Source of the DNA: Clostridia bacterium
Lineage (GTDB): Bacteria; Bacillota; Clostridia; Christensenellales; Borkfalkiaceae
NCBI GenBank assembly: GCA_017445995.1
Contig: JAFSRT010000019.1
Span: 98,066-162,065 of the forward strand
Length of the DNA: 64,000 bases
Reading direction: 5' to 3'
The first letter of the stretch is position 1. Every line of letters starts with the position of its first letter. The position numbers were made by a program, and so were the translations under genes. A model generated the notes under the pieces. That model saw nothing but the letters and a program-made list of their open reading frames with translations. It did not search any database and was not told the origin of the DNA. Positions 1-8,110 of the stretch are shown here, piece after piece.

Positions 1-198
1 TCTTCTGAACATTTTTAAAGTTCTGATCGTCTCTTGAATACGTGCAGGCTTTAAAAACCCGTCCCGTTCCATACCTTCGCCGATTCTCGGCGCTTCTTTT
101 AATTGGTCAACTATCTGAAAATGACCGTTTTCGGAAACATCGACAAGCAAGAGTCTTGCAGTATTCGAGCCTAAATCAATAATCGCTATTCTTTCCAT
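1..198 (-). CDS. Ppx/GppA-family phosphatase, 5' part only
   Basis: The first 66 codons of a gene that runs off the left edge of the window. The N-terminus has the ASKHA phosphate-binding motif IDLGSNTARLL, typical of exopolyphosphatase / pppGpp pyrophosphatase (Ppx/GppA) proteins, which hydrolyse polyphosphate or convert pppGpp to ppGpp in the cytoplasm. The ATG at 196-198 is preceded by a good ribosome binding site (GGAAGG on the minus strand, about 9 nt away). Family members are about 300 or 500 residues, so most of the protein is missing. Ppx and GppA cannot be told apart from this fragment. Confidence 0.8.
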   Translation of the reverse strand, partial: MERIAIIDLGSNTARLLLVDVSENGHFQIVDQLKEAPRIGEGMERDGFLKPARIQETIRTLKMFRR

Positions 199-254
199 TT
201 GCTGATCCTTCCTTTTTTTTTCAAAAATTCGCATTATATATACTAATCTTAAAG

Positions 255-283
255 ATTATAACACAACATATTGTATTTGTACA
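255..283 (-). promoter_or_regulatory. Probable promoter of the Ppx/GppA gene
   Basis: On the minus strand a perfect -10 TATAAT (255-260) is preceded by TGTACA (278-283) with a 17-bp spacer. It lies 57 bp upstream of the start codon. The rest of 199-467 is AT-rich and holds no gene that I can see. Confidence 0.45.
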
Positions 284-467
284 TACCCTTTTAAAATATT
301 TGTGCAATTTTTTTTAATTTTTTAAGGTGCAGATAAAAATAAAACGAAAAAAGCGCCGTCGCCCCTGTTTTTCGCGCGTTTAAGTTGGGTTTTTTCGATT
401 TTTTTCGCAATTTATTTTTTTAGAAAAGTTAAAACCTTTTATGCAAAATGCACATAAATAATTCCGT

Positions 468-839
468 TTATTTGGTCTTTTTGTTGCAAAATAACACAAT
501 TTGTAAAATTACCAACAAAATAAGGAACGCGCCGAATATTTTCTTTAATAGGTTTCCCGATATGCTTTTAGCAAGGATAGAACCACCTATACACGAGATT
601 ACGCCCGAAATGATTATATAAAGAATATTCCTATAGTTTATCATTTTGTTTTTGATAAACAGTATAACCGTGATTATCGCCATCGGAATAAACGACAAAA
701 GGTTGATTGCCTGTGCGTTCTGCTGATTTACCGATAAAAAAACGGTAAGAATAGGAATAAGCACCGTCCCACCGCCAAGTCCCATACCCGACAAAAGTCC
801 GCCCGCTATTCCGCTTAAAACGAAAAGAAAATATTTCAT
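468..839 (-). CDS. TauE/SafE-like transporter, C-terminal half as a separate gene
   Basis: A 123-residue integral membrane protein with about four hydrophobic segments and the motif GMGLGGGTVLIP near the N-terminus, characteristic of one half of a TauE/SafE (anion/sulfite exporter-like) protein. Full-length members have about 250 residues with two such halves, so this looks like one repeat unit. It follows its partner at 845-1216 after only five bases, and its weak Shine-Dalgarno (AGG) lies in the partner's last codons, suggesting translational coupling. The two products probably form a heterodimeric exporter. The substrate cannot be inferred. A frameshifted single gene is less likely, because each half has its own start codon and begins with its own copy of the motif. 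Confidence 0.7.
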   Translation of the reverse strand: MKYFLFVLSGIAGGLLSGMGLGGGTVLIPILTVFLSVNQQNAQAINLLSFIPMAIITVILFIKNKMINYRNILYIIISGVISCIGGSILAKSISGNLLKKIFGAFLILLVILQIVLFCNKKTK

Positions 840-844
840 AAAGC

Positions 845-1216
845 CTAAAAGAAAAGAAGTTTAACCCCCGCCGTTCCCATCAGCGCGACAAATGAAAAAA
901 ACACGATTTTTTCCGGCAGTTTTTTAAGTAAAAACGCCCCTATAATCCCGCCCGCGATTACCCCTATCGACACGGGGTACAGCGAATAGTCGACTTGCCG
1001 AAAAACAACGTATAATATGGCGCTTATTAGTGAAAACGGCAAGATAATAAGCACCGACGTCGCGTGCGCTACGTTTTGCTTTTCTTTAAAAATCTGCGTT
1101 AAAGTCGGCACGACTATCATGCCCCCGCCACCGCCGAAAAGCCCGTTGATAAAGCCCGATATAACACCGCATAAAACGGCGATTTTTTTCTCTTTTTTTT
1201 CATTATTTTTCCGCAT
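845..1216 (-). CDS. TauE/SafE-like transporter, N-terminal half as a separate gene
   Basis: A 123-residue membrane protein with a Lys-rich N-terminus, about four hydrophobic segments and the glycine-rich loop FGGGGGMIVVP, the hallmark loop of TauE/SafE proteins. It is first in a two-gene operon with 468-839, and both halves carry the G-rich loop followed by proline, consistent with the internal duplication known in this family. It stops in TAG five bases before the next ATG. Function as an anion or sulfur-compound exporter is inferred from the family only. Confidence 0.7.
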   Translation of the reverse strand: MRKNNEKKEKKIAVLCGVISGFINGLFGGGGGMIVVPTLTQIFKEKQNVAHATSVLIILPFSLISAILYVVFRQVDYSLYPVSIGVIAGGIIGAFLLKKLPEKIVFFSFVALMGTAGVKLLFF

Positions 1217-1306
1217 AATTCCGCGCTTATTATTATTTCCGTTTTTACTTTTTTTATAATGTTTGTTTTTTTATATATTTTTTATATAAATATATTTAAA
1301 TTATTG

Positions 1307-1335
1307 TTGATTTTTTTCTGAAAATCCTATATAAT
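1307..1335 (+). promoter_or_regulatory. Promoter of the 1399-4422 gene
   Basis: TTGATT (1307-1312) and a perfect TATAAT (1330-1335) are separated by 17 bp, 64 bp upstream of the ATG. The ribosome binding site AAAGGTG lies at about 1385-1391. Confidence 0.6.
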
Positions 1336-1398
1336 ATGTTTAACGCCTTGTTTTTGGGCGATAAAAAAAGTAATAAACGTTATTAAAGGTGAAAATTT

Positions 1399-4300
1399 AT
1401 GACGAGAAATAACATAACAGGCAAAATTAAAACAACACTTATTCTTGTTGTACTTTCGGTTTTTCTTATCTGCACGTTCGGGTTTATGACCGCTTGCAAA
1501 AAAGATGAAACTTCTTACACGGAAAACACTTACAGCAGGGAATGGACCGACGAACAGAAAATTACCAACGGTAATTTCGAATACGGGACGGACGAGTTCG
1601 TCGCTACTTCCTATCCGCAGACTTCTTCAATCAGCGGTTGGTCTGTCGGCACGGACAATTCGTCTATCAGTTCTTCCGTTAAGTCGGGTATCATTAGCAC
1701 GGCGGACGCGGACTGGGAGGAATTATTAAACACTATTTGCGACGATAACGTTTTAAGTAAAGATAAACTTACAAACCCTTCTACCCACGACGATGCGTCG
1801 GGTACTAAAATGCTTATGATAAACAATTATCAGTCCACTTATAAGGGTTTAGGCGCGGGTCAGAAAGCGACTTCCGCTACTAAAATCACCTTAAAGAACG
1901 GAACGTATAACAAAATAAGCGTTTGGGTTAAAACGGCAAACATTACGGGCAACGGCGAAAATCTCGGCGCGAACATCACGCTTGTAAATACCGTTGCAGA
2001 TAAAACGGTTAGCCCGTATAGAATTAACGGTATTAAAGCGGACAACTGGACGCAATATACTATTTACGTTAAGGCGGACGATTTTGAACAATGCACGGTT
2101 GACGTAGTTTTAGGTTTAGGCTACGGCGACGGGTCTTCCACCAACGCTAAATATTACGTTGAAGGCACGGCGTATTTTGACGACGTTGTTTACGAAGAAA
2201 TAGACGCAAGCGAATTGCCGTCAAATATTCCGACTTCGTATTTTACTTATAATTCGGAAGGAAAATACGACGAAACGAAAAAGACCGCTAATCTCGGCAC
2301 GGAATATTTTTACGATATGAGTTTAGAAAAAGCCATTTCGGAAAATACCCCGTCTACTTTCAGAAAAACTCTCGATTTCGACGATTTTATAGCGAATACG
2401 ATAAAGAGTTACAGCGGTATCGAACCTGCTTACGAATTAGAAGAAGGCAAGGTTAAAATAACGCTTAACGAAACCAGTCTCGAACTCAATACGTCGGCAA
2501 TCTTACCGAGAGAATCTTATAACGTCGTTTATTTCACGATTGAAAAATCTCTCGGAAACATCAATGCGGACGATATTAAAGTTTATATCTTCGACGTTCA
2601 CGATGAAAAGGAAGTTTTAAGAACCACGATAACCCCTACTTTCGACGACGGTAAGGCAAGGGTTTCCGCGCTTATCAAAAACAATTTCCCTGACGACGAC
2701 GATAGTTATTCCGACAATGAACACGGATATAAAATCTCTCTCGTTATAGGGCCTGCCGACAAAACGGCGAATAATTACAATTATCAATACCCTACGGGCA
2801 CGGTAAAACTTTCCGCCCCTATCGTATACTCTGGCAAAACCTATCAGTACGTAAAGAACAGCGACCCGAAGGAAAAGACGGCGAACTACGATTATTACGA
2901 TTTGTTGTCTTTAACTACGAACGGAACTGCGTCCCTTTACGTTGGGTACAGCGAAGATTATCAAAAAGACTCTGCCGATACCTACACTATTTCCGTTGCA
3001 CCTGCTAACACGGGCGACGTAACCACTATGCCGACTAATGCAGAAGGATACACGGGCGTTGTTACCGACAGTATGTATCTGAAACAGGACAGCACCAACG
3101 CTGAAATCAATACGAGAACGGGCAACGGCGACGAAAACGGTATTGCGGGACTTATCAATACGAAATATCTCGATAATTACGACGCTTCGATAAGAGACGG
3201 TATCAAAACGGCGTTAAATTATACCGGTGCGAAATCTATTCAACCGCTTATGATTTACAACAAAACGGAAAACGCTTACGGATATTTCGGACAATCTATA
3301 AGTCTTTCGGCATCTTCGACAACGACGGTAAGCGTTAAGGTAAGAGTTGTAGGCGACGCTAAAGCGTATATCTACGTCGTTGACACTTCGTCTTCCGATA
3401 AAAAGGTTATGAACTTAACCGTTACGGTAAACACGGACGGCACGTCTTATTTGGACGCAGACACGATTACGACGGAAACAAGACGGCTTATGTTTAAAGT
3501 TTCGTCAGACATGATGAACGAAGACGGCTGGCTTACCCTTACCTTCTATATTGCAAACGGCAACGTTGCTAAAAACTACCGTGTGGAATTATGGAACGGT
3601 GCAAGAGACGGTAGCGACAATTCGAGAGGATACGTTTTTTTCGACGAAATATCGACGGGCATTTCCTTTACCGAAGTCGGAACGGACGATTATAAACAGG
3701 CGTTCGTTACCGACGGCGTATTAAAGACGGCACTTCAAAACGAAAAAATAACCGAAAACGATATCGACGCTTCGAACAAGTTATTGCATAAGCGCGAACT
3801 CGACAGTACGGAAGTTAAATATAACGCAGATAAGAAGAAGAAAGGCGACAACGTTTCTTACGACGCGAAATATGTTTGGGTTAAAACCAACTCCACTATC
3901 TACGCCGTTTACAACAACGTAGAATACAGCGCGGTTGACCCTTACGTTTTGGAAGAAGAAGCAAATGCCGACGAAAACGAAACTGAAGAAAAAGAAGAAA
4001 AATCTTCTTCGACTTTCTGGCTTTCCTTCTCTTCAATCCTTTTAGGCGTAGTATTAGTATTCGCACTCGGCGCGCTTATAGTTAAAACGGCAGTCGCAAA
4101 GAAAAAGGCTAACGCTAACGACGCTATTTCGCACTATAACGTTAAGAGCAGGAATAAAGTTCAGCAAACAATAAAAGAAAAGAAATCGGTAAAAGCGGAA
4201 GAAAAAGAAGAAACCGAAGAACAAGCGGTTGAATCTGAAACTGTTGACGAACAAAGTGAAACCGAAATAACGGACGACAAGAACGACACCGAGATAGTTT

Positions 4301-4422
4301 CGGAAGAAGAGCAAATCGAAGAACAGCCGACGGAAGAAAAAGAAGAATATATTTACGGCGAAGTTCAGGATTTCGGAACGACCGAAGAAAAAAACGAAAC
4401 CGATAAAAAAGACGAAGAATAA
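1399..4422 (+). CDS. Large exported protein with lipobox and C-terminal membrane anchor
   Basis: A 1007-residue protein of unknown function. Residues 12-32 form a signal peptide ending in MTAC, a plausible lipobox with Cys33. An early segment (about 50-280) begins with a NGNFE motif and a GW pair and ends with a YFDDV motif, resembling the jelly-roll of CBM4-like carbohydrate-binding modules. The middle is rich in Thr/Ser/Asp beta-strand sequence with another FFDE motif near 755. Residues about 873-895 form a single hydrophobic segment followed by Lys/Arg, and then an approximately 110-residue tail dominated by Glu and Asp. If both signals work, the chain is anchored at both ends, with the acidic tail in the cytoplasm. 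It is monocistronic, with its own promoter and terminator. A role in binding envelope or external glycans is inference. Confidence 0.75.
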   Translation: MTRNNITGKIKTTLILVVLSVFLICTFGFMTACKKDETSYTENTYSREWTDEQKITNGNFEYGTDEFVATSYPQTSSISGWSVGTDNSSISSSVKSGIISTADADWEELLNTICDDNVLSKDKLTNPSTHDDASGTKMLMINNYQSTYKGLGAGQKATSATKITLKNGTYNKISVWVKTANITGNGENLGANITLVNTVADKTVSPYRINGIKADNWTQYTIYVKADDFEQCTVDVVLGLGYGDGSSTNAKYYVEGTAYFDDVVYEEIDASELPSNIPTSYFTYNSEGKYDETKKTANLGTEYFYDMSLEKAISENTPSTFRKTLDFDDFIANTIKSYSGIEPAYELEEGKVKITLNETSLELNTSAILPRESYNVVYFTIEKSLGNINADDIKVYIFDVHDEKEVLRTTITPTFDDGKARVSALIKNNFPDDDDSYSDNEHGYKISLVIGPADKTANNYNYQYPTGTVKLSAPIVYSGKTYQYVKNSDPKEKTANYDYYDLLSLTTNGTASLYVGYSEDYQKDSADTYTISVAPANTGDVTTMPTNAEGYTGVVTDSMYLKQDSTNAEINTRTGNGDENGIAGLINTKYLDNYDASIRDGIKTALNYTGAKSIQPLMIYNKTENAYGYFGQSISLSASSTTTVSVKVRVVGDAKAYIYVVDTSSSDKKVMNLTVTVNTDGTSYLDADTITTETRRLMFKVSSDMMNEDGWLTLTFYIANGNVAKNYRVELWNGARDGSDNSRGYVFFDEISTGISFTEVGTDDYKQAFVTDGVLKTALQNEKITENDIDASNKLLHKRELDSTEVKYNADKKKKGDNVSYDAKYVWVKTNSTIYAVYNNVEYSAVDPYVLEEEANADENETEEKEEKSSSTFWLSFSSILLGVVLVFALGALIVKTAVAKKKANANDAISHYNVKSRNKVQQTIKEKKSVKAEEKEETEEQAVESETVDEQSETEITDDKNDTEIVSEEEQIEEQPTEEKEEYIYGEVQDFGTTEEKNETDKKDEE

Positions 4423-4476
4423 CAAAAAAGTCTAAAAAAGGCGACGCGTCGCTGATAAAAGTTTTAAGTCTATAAA

Positions 4477-4510
4477 AGACTAACGGGAAATTTCCGTTAG
4501 TCTTTTTTTT
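4477..4510 (+). terminator. Rho-independent terminator of the 1399-4422 gene
   Basis: A perfect 10-bp stem (AGACTAACGG / CCGTTAGTCT) is followed by eight T residues, 54 bp after the stop codon. Confidence 0.85.
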
Positions 4511-4527
4511 GCTTCTTACAAAATACA

Positions 4528-4702
4528 GTTATATCGTTTGCTATGCAAACGGTTATATTTTTAGATAAATCTAAAAGTTATATTTTGACTGAAAGTCAAA
4601 GTTATATTAAATAAATCCTTAACTTGCCGTATGGCAAATATAACTGCGTAGCAATATAACTCGCTTGTAGCGAATATAACAAATCCGTTTTCGGATTTAT
4701 TT
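4528..4702. repeat. Array of seven mini-hairpins separated by GTTATAT / ATATAAC heptamers
   Basis: Four copies of GTTATAT (4528, 4552, 4577, 4601) and then three of ATATAAC (4638, 4654, 4674) alternate with short palindromes of unrelated sequence: CGTTTGC/GCAAACG (4535-4551), TTTTAGAT/ATCTAAAA (4559-4576), TTTGACT/AGTCAAA (4584-4600), TTGCC/GGCAA (4624-4637), TGC/GCA (4645-4653), TCGCT/AGCGA (4661-4673) and AAATCCG/CGGATTT (4681-4698). The heptamer flips orientation across a central linker (4608-4623). The linker's AAATAAATCC (4609-4618) is the exact reverse complement of 4693-4702, so the right half can also close into one large stem. No open reading frame covers it. It lies between a terminator and murG. 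I do not recognise a described repeat family. Confidence 0.85.
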
Positions 4703-4769
4703 AGTTAGCCGCTTTATATATCGTTTATATATTAGTATATTCGGGTTTTATATCGGCATACTATATAGT

Positions 4770-5825
4770 ATGGCAACGGTGATTTTAACGGGTGGCGGAA
4801 CGGCGGGGCATTGCACGCCAAACCTTGCGCTTATCCCCTATCTTAAAAACCATTTCGATAATATTTATTATTTCGGTAGCGAACAGGGCATAGAAAAAAC
4901 GCTTGTTAAAAAAGCGGGCGTAGAATATTTTACTATCCCGTCAATCGGCTTAAAAAGAAAATTGACTTTCAAAAATCTTAAAATACCTTTCGTTTTAGTA
5001 AGCGGAATAAACAAAGCGAAAACCCTATTGAAAAAACTTAAACCCGACGTAATATTTTCAAAAGGCGGGTACGTCGCGCTACCGACGGTTATTGCGGGGC
5101 ATAAACTCGGTATTCCCGTTATCGCGCACGAAAGCGATTTAACCGTAGGACTTACTAACCGTATATCGGCAAAATATTGCAACGCCGTTTTAACGTCCTT
5201 TCCCGAAACTGCTAAAACCGTTAAAAACGGCAGATACGTCGGTTCGCCGATAAGACGGGAACTATCGTTGGCAACGTATAACATCGGATTAAAGTTTTTT
5301 AACTTAAAAGGCGATAAGCCCGTTTTATTAGTGTTCGGCGGAAGTCTCGGCGCGACTTCAATTAACGCGCTTTTAAGAAAATCGTTAGACTTACTTTTAC
5401 CGAAATACGATATTATTCATATCGTCGGAAAAAACAATATTAACCGCGCTATAAATAAGGCGGGCTACTATCAGTTCGAATATATCGATAAAATGGCATA
5501 CGCCTACGCCGTGAGTTCGGTATGTTTAACCCGTGCCGGAGCAAATACCGTTTTTGAACTGTTGTCCCTTAATAAACCGTCCGTTTTGATACCGCTTTCA
5601 AAATCCGCGTCCCGCGGAGATCAGATGGAAAACGCGGAATACTTCGCTAAAAAAGGGCTAATCTATCAACTTGTCGGCGATATTTCACCCGAACAACTAT
5701 CGCTTATGATTGACAGCGCCTATACTAACAGGGAAAATATTATCGCAAATATAAAACGCCGTAATATAGGCGACAAAAGTAAAGAAATTGCAGATATTAT
5801 AGCCTATTACGTAAAGCGTCAATGA
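4770..5825 (+). CDS. murG: UDP-GlcNAc:lipid I GlcNAc transferase MurG
   Basis: A 351-residue GT28 glycosyltransferase that adds GlcNAc from UDP-GlcNAc to lipid I at the inner face of the membrane, giving lipid II for peptidoglycan. The N-terminal loop GGGTAGHCTP, the second-domain FGGSLGA loop and the acceptor/donor-side TRAGANTVFEL segment match the family, and the length is normal. No Shine-Dalgarno is visible before the ATG, and TATAGT abuts it, so initiation is unusual. The start is nevertheless fixed by the family N-terminus. It is separated from the usual division and cell-wall cluster and stands just downstream of the hairpin array. Confidence 0.93.
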   Translation: MATVILTGGGTAGHCTPNLALIPYLKNHFDNIYYFGSEQGIEKTLVKKAGVEYFTIPSIGLKRKLTFKNLKIPFVLVSGINKAKTLLKKLKPDVIFSKGGYVALPTVIAGHKLGIPVIAHESDLTVGLTNRISAKYCNAVLTSFPETAKTVKNGRYVGSPIRRELSLATYNIGLKFFNLKGDKPVLLVFGGSLGATSINALLRKSLDLLLPKYDIIHIVGKNNINRAINKAGYYQFEYIDKMAYAYAVSSVCLTRAGANTVFELLSLNKPSVLIPLSKSASRGDQMENAEYFAKKGLIYQLVGDISPEQLSLMIDSAYTNRENIIANIKRRNIGDKSKEIADIIAYYVKRQ

Positions 5826-6022
5826 AAATTGACACGTCCTTTATTCTTTAACGAAACGATGCCGTTAAAATATTTGTTTAACGGGGTCGTTTTTTTTGCG
5901 GTTTTAATATTATTTATTTCTTTTTCTCTTTCCGCTTTAATAAGCGAAAGTTCGCAATGCCATCGTTCTTCCTTTTTAACCTTTTCTTTAACGAAAAAAT
6001 GTTTTAATATAAAGTTTATCAT
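5819..6022 (-). CDS. Small basic hypothetical protein
   Basis: A 67-residue, strongly charged (Lys/Glu-rich) protein of unknown function, convergent with murG and overlapping its last bases. The ATG at 6020-6022 is chosen over one at 6041-6043 because a G-rich ribosome binding site (GGGGGG about 6 nt before) fits it. A hydrophobic patch at the N-terminus (INFILKHFF) is followed by an amphipathic helix-like region. It is divergent from the WYL regulator at 6155 and shares its upstream region, including a perfect palindrome at 6065-6080, so it may be a target of that regulator. That it is translated is not certain. Confidence 0.45.
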   Translation of the reverse strand: MINFILKHFFVKEKVKKEERWHCELSLIKAEREKEINNIKTAKKTTPLNKYFNGIVSLKNKGRVNFH

Positions 6023-6064
6023 ATCTTGCCCCCCTTTTTTCATTTCTATAATATCAAATGATTT

Positions 6065-6080
6065 TGACAGATGCCTGTCA
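6065..6080. promoter_or_regulatory. Palindromic operator candidate TGACAG-N4-CTGTCA
   Basis: A perfect 6-4-6 inverted repeat lies in the divergent region between the small gene starting at 6022 and the WYL regulator starting at 6155, 25 bp upstream of the latter's -35 box. It is the right size for a dimeric winged-helix regulator; autoregulation by the WYL protein is inferred. Confidence 0.6.
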
Positions 6081-6105
6081 TATTAAAAAATATTTTTCAA
6101 TTTAC

Positions 6106-6134
6106 TTGACATTATTTTTTACACCTTATAGAAT
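6106..6134 (+). promoter_or_regulatory. Promoter of the WYL regulator gene
   Basis: Consensus -35 TTGACA (6106-6111), 17-bp spacer, -10 TAGAAT (6129-6134). AGGGG precedes the ATG at 6155. Confidence 0.65.
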
Positions 6135-6154
6135 ATGACTAAAGGGGTTAAAAT

Positions 6155-7081
6155 ATGAAATTTGAAATAATGATAGGAATACTTTTCGACCTTTTGAGCA
6201 GGAAGTTATCTTCCGCAAAATACCTTGCCGAAAAATACGACGTTTCAACGCGCAGTATATATAGGTATATTAACTGTCTGTCCCTTGCGGGCGTGCCTAT
6301 TTACACCGTTCGGGGAAATAACGGCGGGTTTTCGGTTATCGATACGTTCAGATTGTCTTCAACGTTTATGACCGTTCCGGAATTTGAAAAGACTATTGAA
6401 ACGCTTTCCGCAATAAACGAAAGCGTGCCAAATAAACTTTTGACAAGCATTATAACCAAACTGAAAGCGACGGTTAAAAACGAATACAGCGGGTTCGACG
6501 TTAAGAGCGGAAATCTCATTATCGACGCAGGGCCTTGGGGCGACACCGTGGGTTATAAGAGTAAACTTAAAGTTATAAGCGCGTGCATAGAAAAATGCAA
6601 TCAACTGCTTATTACTTATAGGGACAGAAACGGCGAGAAAACCGAAAGGGTTATAGAACCGCACGTTATCGTTTTTAAGCAAGGGCTATGGTACGTTTAC
6701 GCTTACTGCACTTTAAGAAAGACGTTCAGATTTTTTAAGACGGGAAGAATAGAAAAGGCGCAGATATTAAACACCACCTTTTTAAGGCGCGAAATAGAAA
6801 AAGATAAACTTCCGCTTGATTTCTGGCACGAGAACACGACGGCGGAAAACGTCGTCCTTGAAATAAGTAAGTCTTCTCTATCTGACGTTGAAGAGTGGCT
6901 GGGCGTTGAAAACGTACGGGAAAGCAACGGAAAATACGTCGCCGAAATAAAACTGCCTTTCGATAACGGTCTCGTTATGAAGATTATGAGTTACGGAGGC
7001 GGGGTAAAAGTAATCGCGCCGAAGGAACTTAAAGAAAAAATAAAGAACAACGCTAAACAGATTTTAGAGTTTTACGAATAA
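6155..7081 (+). CDS. WYL-domain transcriptional regulator (YafY type)
   Basis: A 308-residue cytoplasmic regulator. Residues about 5-60 form an HTH_11 winged helix (SSAKYLAEKYDVSTRSIYRY, then NNGGF), and residues about 140-215 form a WYL domain (pattern VIVFKQGLWYVYAYC), a ligand-sensing fold found in bacterial transcription factors. A WCX-like C-terminal part follows. The length is typical. It has its own promoter with a perfect palindrome upstream, so it probably regulates itself and the divergent small gene. The ligand is unknown. Confidence 0.88.
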   Translation: MKFEIMIGILFDLLSRKLSSAKYLAEKYDVSTRSIYRYINCLSLAGVPIYTVRGNNGGFSVIDTFRLSSTFMTVPEFEKTIETLSAINESVPNKLLTSIITKLKATVKNEYSGFDVKSGNLIIDAGPWGDTVGYKSKLKVISACIEKCNQLLITYRDRNGEKTERVIEPHVIVFKQGLWYVYAYCTLRKTFRFFKTGRIEKAQILNTTFLRREIEKDKLPLDFWHENTTAENVVLEISKSSLSDVEEWLGVENVRESNGKYVAEIKLPFDNGLVMKIMSYGGGVKVIAPKELKEKIKNNAKQILEFYE

Positions 7082-7082
7082 T

Positions 7083-7119
7083 AAAAAATACCGCCGAACG
7101 GATAAAGTCCGTTCGGCGG
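7083..7119 (-). terminator. Terminator of the mrnC-to-recR operon
   Basis: A perfect 12-bp GC-rich stem (7091-7102 / 7108-7119) with a 5-nt loop. On the minus strand it is followed by TATTTTTTAT, so it ends the leftward recR transcript. It may also stop the rightward regulator, but the T-tract on that side is poor. Confidence 0.8.
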
Positions 7120-7148
7120 TTATACTTCTATTTCGATTATATTTATTA

Positions 7149-7742
7149 TTAAAGCGTTTTTCTGTCGACGAAAGCACGCGCAAGACTTACTTCGTCGGCA
7201 TATTCAAGGTCGGTTCCGACGGGGATACCGTGCGATATTCTCGTTACCTTAATACCAAGCGGTTTAATAAGCGAAGTGATATACATAGCGGTCGCTTCCC
7301 CTTCTACGTCGGGATTAGTCGCCATTATAACTTCTTTGACGTTGCCTTCCGCTATCCTGCTTAAAAGCCCTTTAATGTTTATATCGTTAGGGCCGACGCC
7401 GTTAAGCGGGGAAATTGTGCCGTGCAAAACGTGATACACCCCGTTAAACTCGTTCAACTTTTCGATAGCGATAACGTCTTTCGGTTCTTTTACTACGCAG
7501 ATTGTATCGCTTTTCCTGTTTTCACAGATATCGCAAACGTCCTTTTCGGAAAAATTACCGCATATCTTACAGTAGCGGACGTTCTTTTTAGCGGAAATTA
7601 TCGCTTCGGCAAAATCTTTCGCTTCGTCGTCCGTCATACCGATTACTTTATACGCGTACCTTTGGGCGGTTTTCATGCCGACCCCCGGTAATTTCGAAAA
7701 CTCGTTTATCAGTTTTCCTATCGGTTCTATATATACTTTCAT
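7149..7742 (-). CDS. recR: Recombination mediator RecR
   Basis: A 197-residue RecR, part of the RecFOR pathway that loads RecA on gapped DNA. It shows the helix-hairpin-helix ([13 protein letters not shown], about residues 18-30), a C4 zinc finger (CKIC...CDIC, about 58-73) and a Toprim domain ([12 protein letters not shown], about 140-152). The length is normal. It is the last gene of the leftward operon, two bases after ebfC. Confidence 0.96.
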   Translation of the reverse strand: MKVYIEPIGKLINEFSKLPGVGMKTAQRYAYKVIGMTDDEAKDFAEAIISAKKNVRYCKICGNFSEKDVCDICENRKSDTICVVKEPKDVIAIEKLNEFNGVYHVLHGTISPLNGVGPNDINIKGLLSRIAEGNVKEVIMATNPDVEGEATAMYITSLIKPLGIKVTRISHGIPVGTDLEYADEVSLARAFVDRKTL

Positions 7743-7744
7743 TA

Positions 7745-8089
7745 TTATAATCCGAGTTTAGCGTAAGGCCCTATCTTTTCGTTATAAACCTTATCCGCCT
7801 TTTCATAACCGTCGTTAAGCGCGGCGATTATAAGATCTTCCGTCATAGTCATATCGTCAAGATCAACCGCGTCCTTATCGATATTTATCGACTTAACTAC
7901 CTTTTTTGCCGTCATCACTACTTTAACAAGTCCGCCACCGGAAACGCCTTCGACTTCCGTCTCTTCCAACTCCTGTTGCGCCTTCTGCATTTCTTCCTGC
8001 ATCTTTTGTGCCTGTTTCATAAGGTTTTGCATCTGGTTTCCGCCACCGAAACCGCCGAAACCACCGTAACCGCCTCTATAACCAGCCAT
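7745..8089 (-). CDS. ebfC: YbaB/EbfC nucleoid-associated protein
   Basis: A 114-residue DNA-binding protein of the YbaB/EbfC family. The Gln/Met/Glu-rich coiled coil ([18 protein letters not shown]) and the [13 protein letters not shown] segment are diagnostic. The N-terminus has an unusual Gly/Tyr/Phe-rich leader of about 17 residues ([12 protein letters not shown]) before the helix. It sits between dnaX and recR as in most bacteria, and the start is supported by AAGGAGA upstream. Confidence 0.93.
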   Translation of the reverse strand: MAGYRGGYGGFGGFGGGNQMQNLMKQAQKMQEEMQKAQQELEETEVEGVSGGGLVKVVMTAKKVVKSINIDKDAVDLDDMTMTEDLIIAALNDGYEKADKVYNEKIGPYAKLGL

Positions 8090-8110
8090 TTTCTATCGTC
8101 TCCTTTAATT

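Noticed and set aside
468..1216. Frameshifted TauE/SafE pseudogene
   Set aside because: Each half has its own start codon and its own G-rich loop at the N-terminus, and the junction is a normal operon spacing.
4528..4702. CRISPR array
   Set aside because: The constant heptamers are too short, they invert halfway, and the variable parts are themselves palindromes; no cas gene is present.
5829..6086. Rightward 85-codon frame downstream of murG
   Set aside because: No ribosome binding site, and it runs through the promoter palindrome at 6065-6080; the leftward small gene is better supported.
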